Below are positions 60,482 to 64,000 of a stretch of DNA of 64,000 nucleotides, in pieces. The notes beneath the pieces were generated by a model that saw nothing but the letters and a program-made list of their open reading frames with translations, ran no database searches and was not told where the DNA came from. The position numbers and the translations under genes are program-made. The stretch comes from a virus, in the IMG/VR virus record IMGVR_UViG_3300010160_000023, positions 1-64,000 of that record; one strand, 5' to 3'. Numbering within the stretch: position 1 is the stretch's first letter; the number at the start of each line of letters is the position of its first letter.

Positions 60482-60700
60482 ATGAGAAAGCCTCCGAAAA
60501 GTTCGACTGTCAAGGGTAAGATCAACGCCTACGCCTACAAGTGTGGGTTTACGTTTCATCCGAAAGAGGATGGATCGTTTGCTCTGTTCGATATCCACAT
60601 GGGCTACTATGTCTGCCGTGGTTCACATGATCGCGTTGTCCAGTTCGTGATCGATGATCTGTGGGCAAAATACTACCGGTCGAATCCGACTCCTGTGTGA
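60482..60700 (+). CDS. Small basic early protein (72 aa)
   Basis: ATG at 60482 (AAGGA six bases upstream) is preferred to ATG 60476. The sequence begins MRKPPKSSTVKGKINAYAYK and contains TFHPKEDGSFALFDIHMGYY. No family recognised. It is basic at the N-terminus, consistent with nucleic-acid binding, but that is weak inference. Confidence 0.6.
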   Translation: MRKPPKSSTVKGKINAYAYKCGFTFHPKEDGSFALFDIHMGYYVCRGSHDRVVQFVIDDLWAKYYRSNPTPV

Positions 60701-60711
60701 GAGACGAGAAA

Positions 60712-60729
60712 CCTTACGAAAATGTAAGG
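60712..60729 (+). promoter_or_regulatory. Palindromic operator-like site CCTTAC-N6-GTAAGG
   Basis: CCTTAC gaaaat GTAAGG, 11 bases before TGGACA at 60741. It sits in a short gap without the larger repeat. Confidence 0.75.
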
Positions 60730-60740
60730 AAAGATTTTGC

Positions 60741-60768
60741 TGGACATTGAAAATCAGTTTGGTATAAT
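60741..60768 (+). promoter_or_regulatory. Sigma70-type promoter
   Basis: TGGACA, 16 bases, TGGTATAAT, 39 bases before the gene at 60808. Confidence 0.7.
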
Positions 60769-60807
60769 ACACTCACAAGAGAACGATAACCCTAGAGGAT
60801 AAGAAAC

Positions 60808-61134
60808 ATGGCTACCAAGTTCCCGATCATTCAAGCTGCCAAGCGTCAAGCCCGTCTGTGCTTTCTTGGTATGGCGATTCCTACCGAAGTGAAAGACATC
60901 GACGGTGAGATGATCCAAGTGGAAAAGGTTCTGAAGTTCAATCGGACAGCATTGAAGAATATGGGCAAGAGCAAGATGGAAAAGGTTGACCCGCGGATGA
61001 TCGGTAGCGAGGATACCATGATCGTTCCGGTTGGTAAGCCGGGTAGCCGTGAACGTGTCGAGGAACTGACCAAGCAATACGGTGTTGTTGCTCATCTCGA
61101 AATCAGCCCGTTCAGCTTCAAGGGGGAAGAATGA
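60808..61134 (+). CDS. Small early protein (108 aa)
   Basis: ATG after AGAGGATAAGAAAC. The sequence begins MATKFPIIQAAKRQARLCFL and is basic and compact, with an RVEELTKQYGVVAHLEISPF stretch. It has no recognised family, though its layout suggests a small DNA- or RNA-binding protein. Stop overlaps the next start as ATGA. Confidence 0.65.
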   Translation: MATKFPIIQAAKRQARLCFLGMAIPTEVKDIDGEMIQVEKVLKFNRTALKNMGKSKMEKVDPRMIGSEDTMIVPVGKPGSRERVEELTKQYGVVAHLEISPFSFKGEE

Positions 61135-61280
61135 ACAACTGTATACTAGTGTACGACGTTACACTAGAGACTGAGCGTCTAGTAAAGAATACATATGTTC
61201 AGTTGTACCCTAAGCTATACCTCCCCATTTGGGTGGATGGTAAACGGGTGTACAGGCGCAAACTCAAAAACTTGTCGTAA
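61131..61280 (+). CDS. Small basic early protein (49 aa)
   Basis: Starts by ATGA overlap, with AAGGGGGAAGA upstream. MNNCILVYDVTLETERLVKN then YLPIWVDGKRVYRRKLK. The stop codon TAA lies inside the first bases of repeat R4 (CGTAAACCC). Confidence 0.6.
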   Translation: MNNCILVYDVTLETERLVKNTYVQLYPKLYLPIWVDGKRVYRRKLKNLS

Positions 61281-61400
61281 ACCCTTGCTGCTAAAGCACT
61301 TACGACGAATTTTGCGGGCCGAATTTGCTCTAAGTGCTTATGTGCCAACACTTTACGTCGAGTCTCTATAGCAAATGGTGTGCCAAACTTTCTCCGCGAA
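61275..61400 (+). repeat. Intergenic repeat copy R4
   Basis: TCGTAAACCCTTGCTGCTAA, AAGCACTTACGACGAATTT, TTGCGGGCCGAATTTGCTC, TAAGTGCTTATG, CAACACTTTACGTCGAG, then a shortened AATGGTGTGCCAA. AAGCACTTA and TAAGTGCTT form a nine-base inverted repeat. Confidence 0.85.
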
Positions 61401-61418
61401 CCTTACGGAATTGTAAGG
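61401..61418 (+). promoter_or_regulatory. Palindromic operator-like site CCTTAC-N6-GTAAGG
   Basis: CCTTAC ggaatt GTAAGG, 11 bases before TTGCAA at 61430. Confidence 0.75.
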
Positions 61419-61429
61419 AAACTTTTCGC

Positions 61430-61457
61430 TTGCAAGCTAAATATCCTTTGGTATAAT
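61430..61457 (+). promoter_or_regulatory. Sigma70-type promoter with conserved start region
   Basis: TTGCAA, 16 bases, TGGTATAAT, followed by GTCGATATAA. Confidence 0.75.
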
Positions 61458-61497
61458 GTCGATATAACAAGTAAGAGAAAAGGAAAAGGGTAGAACA

Positions 61498-61677
61498 ATG
61501 AAAATCGGTGACTTTGTTTTTGCGGATTATGACAACGGTGAAATCGTCAATGGTGAAGTTGTCAATGTGCGTGGGTTTGGAGATCGTGTTCTCCTGACGG
61601 TCAAGGCCGAACAGGGGTATCGGTCGATCTATCTGGACAAGTGCATCACGTTTGAACACATGGAGTCTGTCAAGTAA
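61498..61677 (+). CDS. Small SH3-like early protein, paralogue of 58281-58463
   Basis: 59 residues; AAGGGTAGAACA precedes the ATG. MKIGDFVFADYDNGEIVNGE, then VLLTVKAEQGYRSIYLDKCI. The G-x-x-V start and the GYRS-YLDKC ending match the other paralogue, with about half of aligned residues similar. It is beta-rich, without recognised family. Confidence 0.65.
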   Translation: MKIGDFVFADYDNGEIVNGEVVNVRGFGDRVLLTVKAEQGYRSIYLDKCITFEHMESVK

Positions 61678-61678
61678 G

Positions 61679-61694
61679 GACAGATAACTGTCCG
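61679..61694 (+). other. Perfect hairpin after the SH3-like gene
   Basis: GGACAG ataa CTGTCC, immediately after the stop. It lacks a T-tract, so it is not an intrinsic terminator; it may protect the 3' end or bind a protein. Confidence 0.45.
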
Positions 61695-61749
61695 AGCTAA
61701 TCCTACGGATTTGGGTAGGGTGGGTATAGTCAGCCTAAAGTCGGGGCCC

Positions 61750-61778
61750 TTGACGGGTCGATAACAATAGTGTAGAAT
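61750..61778 (+). promoter_or_regulatory. Sigma70-type promoter
   Basis: TTGACG, 17 bases, TAGAAT, 21 bases before the gene at 61800. Confidence 0.65.
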
Positions 61779-61799
61779 GGTGCAGAATAGGAGAGGGTT

Positions 61800-61973
61800 A
61801 TGAGAATGATTCAATATCCGTTTGTGTGGGTTATGGGGATGATGCTCAAGTGTATGGAAACGATTTGTGAAGTCTGGCAGAGATTTGGTGAATATGAGAG
61901 GATGAAGTCTAGGGGCTTTACTCTTATGAAAGATGAAAATGGTGATGAGTTCTGGGTAGGATATGGGGATTGA
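61800..61973 (+). CDS. Small early protein (57 aa)
   Basis: ATG after AGGAGAGGGTT. MRMIQYPFVWVMGMMLKCME is Met-rich and amphipathic; the end is FWVGYGD. No family recognised. The N-terminal stretch is hydrophobic enough for membrane contact. Confidence 0.6.
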   Translation: MRMIQYPFVWVMGMMLKCMETICEVWQRFGEYERMKSRGFTLMKDENGDEFWVGYGD

Positions 61974-61997
61974 CCCAATAACACTGGAGATACAGGG

Positions 61998-62105
61998 ATG
62001 TATCAATTTGATTTTATTAGCGTTGCTTTTGGTTATATTGTCGGTATCTTACTCTCTGCTAGTATGTCACATATCATGTATATGGAGGAAAATGATGAAA
62101 ATTAG
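61998..62105 (+). CDS. Small single-pass membrane peptide (35 aa)
   Basis: ATG after TGGAGATACAGGG. MYQFDFISVAFGYIVGILLS contains one hydrophobic span, and the tail is acidic. The stop overlaps the next gene by 14 bases. Confidence 0.5.
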   Translation: MYQFDFISVAFGYIVGILLSASMSHIMYMEENDEN

Positions 62106-62172
62106 TGATTATATTCTATTAGGTACAGCTTTTGTTCTTGGGTGTGGCTTGACGTATCTCCTTAACTCATAA
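62092..62172 (+). CDS. Small membrane peptide (26 aa)
   Basis: ATG (62092) after GGAGGAAA. MMKISDYILLGTAFVLGCGL, then a short tail. One hydrophobic span with a Cys; function unknown. Its TAA lies at the beginning of repeat R5. Confidence 0.45.
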   Translation: MMKISDYILLGTAFVLGCGLTYLLNS

Positions 62173-62279
62173 GGACTTACGTCGAGTTCGGCCGGCCCAG
62201 CGAGCCATAAGTGCTTATCCTGCAACACTTTACGAAAACCCCCCAACAGCAAATGCCGTGCCAAACGATAGCCGGCGAA
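62168..62279 (+). repeat. Intergenic repeat copy R5
   Basis: CATAAGGACTTACGTCGAG, TTCGGCCGGCCCAGCGAGCC, ATAAGTGCTTATCC, CAACACTTTACG, AGCAAATGCCGTGCCAAACG. The left GTAAACCC element is lost. Confidence 0.75.
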
Positions 62280-62297
62280 CCTTACAAAAATATAAGG
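62280..62297 (+). promoter_or_regulatory. Variant palindromic site CCTTAC-N6-ATAAGG
   Basis: CCTTAC aaaaat ATAAGG, but 20 bases before the -35 at 62318, unlike the other copies. Confidence 0.5.
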
Positions 62298-62317
62298 AAA
62301 GAAATTTTATGGGGGGC

Positions 62318-62346
62318 TTGCAATATGTCGATGATAAGTGTATAAT
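62318..62346 (+). promoter_or_regulatory. Sigma70-type promoter
   Basis: TTGCAA, 17 bases, TATAAT. Confidence 0.7.
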
Positions 62347-62382
62347 CGAAGCATCACAAGGAAACCCATAGGAAACAGAATC

Positions 62383-62556
62383 ATGCTGAACTTCGACGAG
62401 ATCAATGACATTCTGAACGACATGGCCGAAAAGGGGATTGTGGAACCGATGGTCGAGCCGATTGACGATCCCAGCGTGGAAGTGAATTTTTGGGATTGGG
62501 CAGAAGTGGTGGGTGCTGTTGACGATTTCATTCCAGAGGAGTATATTGATGCTTAG
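62383..62556 (+). CDS. Small acidic early protein (57 aa)
   Basis: ATG after TAGGAAACAGAATC. MLNFDEINDILNDMAEKGIV, then an acidic, Pro-containing tail. No family recognised. Stop TAG overlaps the next start by 8 bases. Confidence 0.6.
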   Translation: MLNFDEINDILNDMAEKGIVEPMVEPIDDPSVEVNFWDWAEVVGAVDDFIPEEYIDA

Positions 62557-62620
62557 TGCGATTGCGTTCGTTGCGTCCTATGTTGGCCTGCTCTACATTA
62601 CTACCATTGTGAAGGATTGA
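62549..62620 (+). CDS. Small membrane peptide (23 aa)
   Basis: ATG after GAGGAGTATATTG. MLSAIAFVASYVGLLYITTI, one hydrophobic span, ends KD. Function unknown. Confidence 0.45.
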   Translation: MLSAIAFVASYVGLLYITTIVKD

Positions 62621-62622
62621 CC

Positions 62623-62880
62623 ATGAGCTACGAATACGACGATGTTGAAGATTTCTACGGTGAGTGCATGGACACTGACCTTTCCGATTATGAGGTTGAG
62701 GATGATTCGTTTGATGATAGTATGGATGGTGATGCTGAATCTGCGTTGGCTTCCGCAGGACATGGAATGGATGAGTCCTACGGCTATTACGGGGAAGATT
62801 TAGATTACCAGGAAGATTTCCACGCTGATGAAGCTGTCGGATTTGTTGATTATAATGATGATGGCCCATACGACGATTGA
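62623..62880 (+). CDS. Highly acidic early protein (85 aa), possible DNA mimic
   Basis: ATG (62623) after AAGGATTGACC. About 40% of residues are Asp or Glu (YEYDDVEDFYGECMDTDLSD and DYEVEDDSFDDSMDG), and many are Tyr or Ser. Such small acidic phage proteins can mimic DNA and block restriction or transcription enzymes, but acidity alone cannot prove this. It is the last gene before repeat R6. Confidence 0.6.
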   Translation: MSYEYDDVEDFYGECMDTDLSDYEVEDDSFDDSMDGDAESALASAGHGMDESYGYYGEDLDYQEDFHADEAVGFVDYNDDGPYDD

Positions 62881-62882
62881 AA

Positions 62883-62974
62883 ATTCGCCGTAAACCCTTT
62901 GTGCATAAGCACTTAGGGCCGGCGCGGCGGGCCGAATTTGACATAAGTCGTTATATGCCAACACTTTACGCCAA
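62883..62974 (+). repeat. Intergenic repeat copy R6
   Basis: GCCGTAAACCCTTTGTGCAT, AAGCACTTAGGGCCGGCGCG, GCGGGCCGAATTTGACATAAG, CGTTATATGCCAACACTTTA. A GGCC pair flanks the GC tip, and the right arm is altered. Confidence 0.8.
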
Positions 62975-62992
62975 CCTTACGATATTGTAAGA
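62975..62992 (+). promoter_or_regulatory. Palindromic operator-like site CCTTAC-N6-GTAAGA
   Basis: CCTTAC gatatt GTAAGA, 11 bases before TTGACA at 63004. Confidence 0.7.
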
Positions 62993-63003
62993 AAACTTTC
63001 TGT

Positions 63004-63031
63004 TTGACAGCTAAAGATTGTCTGCTATACT
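63004..63031 (+). promoter_or_regulatory. Sigma70-type promoter with conserved start region
   Basis: TTGACA, 16 bases, TATACT, then TGTCGATATAAG. Confidence 0.75.
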
Positions 63032-63065
63032 TGTCGATATAAGGTATTAGAGAAAGAAAAAGTGA

Positions 63066-63221
63066 ATGATGAAAAGTGAAGAAGAAAAGCGTATCGAAGA
63101 GTATAACCGATTCATGGATGAATGGGAAAAGCGTCCTAAGAATCGTGATCTGTATGGCAACAATTGTTATCGTCCAGATGAGGTAGCATTGACTGATGAA
63201 GAATATGAGATGTTTGGTTAG
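63066..63221 (+). CDS. Small early protein (51 aa)
   Basis: ATG at 63066 or 63069. MMKSEEEKRIEEYNRFMDEW, then a basic to acidic tail. No RBS stands out. First gene of a five-gene operon with tight overlaps. Confidence 0.6.
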   Translation: MMKSEEEKRIEEYNRFMDEWEKRPKNRDLYGNNCYRPDEVALTDEEYEMFG

Positions 63222-63230
63222 GAGTATAAA

Positions 63231-63386
63231 ATGGATTTACACTATGAATTTTTGTTGAAGGTTATGTACGAAAAGCCTAAAAAGAAAAAGACTCAACACG
63301 GTTCTGCTGGTCGTAATTACTATGGTGAGTTGAAAAGATTTAAAGGCTATCGTGGCCCATTAAAGAAAGATGAAGAGCAGAAATGA
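63231..63386 (+). CDS. Small basic early protein (51 aa)
   Basis: ATG after GGAGTATAAA. MDLHYEFLLKVMYEKPKKKK, then Lys/Arg/Gly-rich. No family recognised; the basic stretch could bind nucleic acid. Its stop overlaps the next gene as ATGA. Confidence 0.6.
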   Translation: MDLHYEFLLKVMYEKPKKKKTQHGSAGRNYYGELKRFKGYRGPLKKDEEQK

Positions 63387-63538
63387 CTAATGAAGAAAAA
63401 TGGATTGAATATCGTAAGTCTGTAGGCTTGCCTGAAAAGTCTCCAGAAATTGAAGCTGGTTGGAATAAGGAATATAATTGTTCTAACCGAGTTGGTCGAT
63501 TAATTTACATGAACGATTCTGATACTTACGGAGACTGA
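63383..63538 (+). CDS. Small early protein (51 aa)
   Basis: Starts by ATGA overlap with AGAGCAGAA upstream. MTNEEKWIEYRKSVGLPEKS, then a helix and an acidic tail. No family recognised. Confidence 0.6.
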   Translation: MTNEEKWIEYRKSVGLPEKSPEIEAGWNKEYNCSNRVGRLIYMNDSDTYGD

Positions 63539-63539
63539 A

Positions 63540-63683
63540 ATGAAAACGAAAAAGAAGGTATTGACAGCACACGAAAAAGCTGTTATACTCATGAATCGTG
63601 AAGCTGGTCGTGCAGTAAGTAGAGTTAAGTTGTTGGAACAGTTGTATTTTGAAACCATGAAAGCAAAGGAATTGGCAAAATGA
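63540..63683 (+). CDS. Small basic helical early protein (47 aa)
   Basis: ATG at 63540 (GGAGACTGAA upstream). MKTKKKVLTAHEKAVILMNR, then a Lys/Arg/Leu helix. It overlaps the next gene as ATGA. An internal promoter-like pair starts at 63561. Confidence 0.55.
   Translation: MKTKKKVLTAHEKAVILMNREAGRAVSRVKLLEQLYFETMKAKELAK
63561..63589 (+). promoter_or_regulatory. Internal sigma70-type promoter within the 47-aa gene
   Basis: TTGACA, 17 bases, TATACT, inside the coding region. It could give extra transcript for the last gene, or be a coding coincidence. Confidence 0.55.
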
Positions 63684-63910
63684 AGTGTGTTGTGACTCAT
63701 ACGGATACGTTTGGTGGCGAAGCTAACTATGGCTGGGTGAATCGTTACGAGTTTATCCCCAAGAAGAATGCTAGCCAGCGTAGCGTTGTTCGTAAGGCTA
63801 AGGCTCTGGCTGGTATGACAGCGGTCAAGGCTGATACGTGCGATTACGGAGACGGATATACCGTCAAGCCTCGCGGTTATGCTCAAATTATCTTTGTTGA
63901 TTTTGAGTAA
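63680..63910 (+). CDS. Conserved small phage protein (THTDTFGGEANYGWV family)
   Basis: 76 residues; ATGA overlap with the upstream gene. The motif MKCVVTHTDTFGGEANYGWV and the ending TVKPRGYAQIIFVDFE are widespread in small hypothetical phage proteins, which I recognise without known function. It ends shortly before repeat R7. Confidence 0.7.
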   Translation: MKCVVTHTDTFGGEANYGWVNRYEFIPKKNASQRSVVRKAKALAGMTAVKADTCDYGDGYTVKPRGYAQIIFVDFE

Positions 63911-63918
63911 ACTATCAC

Positions 63919-64000
63919 TCGTCGTAAACCCTTTGTGTTCAAGCACTTAGGGCCGACGCGGCGGGCCGGCTTCGTCGTAAGTACTTATGTATCAACGCTT
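63919..64000 (+). repeat. Intergenic repeat copy R7 (cut by window edge)
   Basis: CGTCGTAAACCCTTTGTGTT, CAAGCACTTAGGGCCGACGC, GGCGGGCCGGCTTCGTCGTA, AGTACTTATG, CAACGCTT. The window ends in it, so its promoter is not visible. Confidence 0.75.

Noticed and set aside
60299-61659. Minus-strand ORFs at 60299-60598, 60754-61095 and 61366-61659
   Set aside because: Opposite to genes with promoters and RBS on the plus strand, no independent signals.
62528-62944. 138-codon minus-strand ORF across the acidic gene
   Set aside because: Antisense of the 62623-62880 gene; His/Arg/Gln-rich because of Asp/Glu codons opposite.
57771-64000. CRISPR array
   Set aside because: Repeats are about 130-190 bases, internally palindromic, 0.6-1.4 kb apart and degenerate; no spacers of constant length and no cas gene.
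1-64000. tRNA genes, integrase, lysis genes, insertion sequences
   Set aside because: No cloverleaf-like TTC-stem pattern, tyrosine or serine recombinase motif, endolysin or holin cassette, or transposase was recognised; they may exist outside the window.

Overview
The window is one contiguous piece of a large tailed-phage (Caudoviricetes) genome. No ribosomal RNA, tRNA, integrase, lysis cassette or host gene was recognised. The large terminase, portal, fused protease/scaffold, capsid, tail tube and a 3,606-residue tape measure form one long virion module. No sheath or contractile baseplate gene was recognised, so a very long-tailed siphovirus is the best guess, but the baseplate could lie left of the window. 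The host is unknown. FGE-like (SUMF1-type), RCC1 and P-domain modules, a secreted Pro/Tyr-rich peptide and two RpoN-like promoter matches would fit a Planctomycetes-like or other aquatic Gram-negative host; this is inference.

Layout. (1) 1-16.2 kb, minus strand: very large fibre or adhesin-like virion proteins made of RCC1, LamG, BNR, YVTN-propeller, DUF1566 and FGE-like modules joined by Thr-Pro linkers. (2) 16.2-34.5 kb, minus: tape measure, tail-assembly genes, tail tube, neck and connector genes. (3) 34.66-38.7 kb, plus strand: an inserted four-gene operon with a GH130-like propeller, a TPR-FkbM methyltransferase, a glycosyltransferase and an alginate-lyase-like enzyme. (4) 38.7-46.1 kb, minus: collagen-like and glycine-rich fibre proteins, a sulfotransferase-like enzyme and a BppU-like protein. 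(5) 46.2-56.8 kb, minus: capsid, decoration, protease/scaffold, portal, TerL, ERCC4 nuclease, HNH nuclease, GDP-mannose dehydratase, a probable TerS, a sigma-like factor and a small gene. (6) 56.9-64 kb, plus: about 27 small genes, more GC-rich, in short operons.

How it works together. The early (plus) region has good sigma70-type promoters, purine-rich leaders, seven copies of a GC-tipped palindromic intergenic repeat, and an 18-bp palindrome (CCTTAC-N6-GTAAGG) exactly 11 bp upstream of the -35 box at four promoters. The structural region lacks such promoters. Its short gaps instead hold a GTGTA(T/C) motif, usually 25-50 nt before a start codon, and the phage encodes its own sigma-like factor. 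A host-sigma early phase followed by a phage-sigma late phase is the simplest reading. The carbohydrate-active genes, together with Thr-rich linkers in at least eight virion proteins, raise the possibility that the virion is decorated with sugars, although the same enzymes could act on the host envelope.

All calls come from reading the sequence; no database search was run. Domain borders are approximate.
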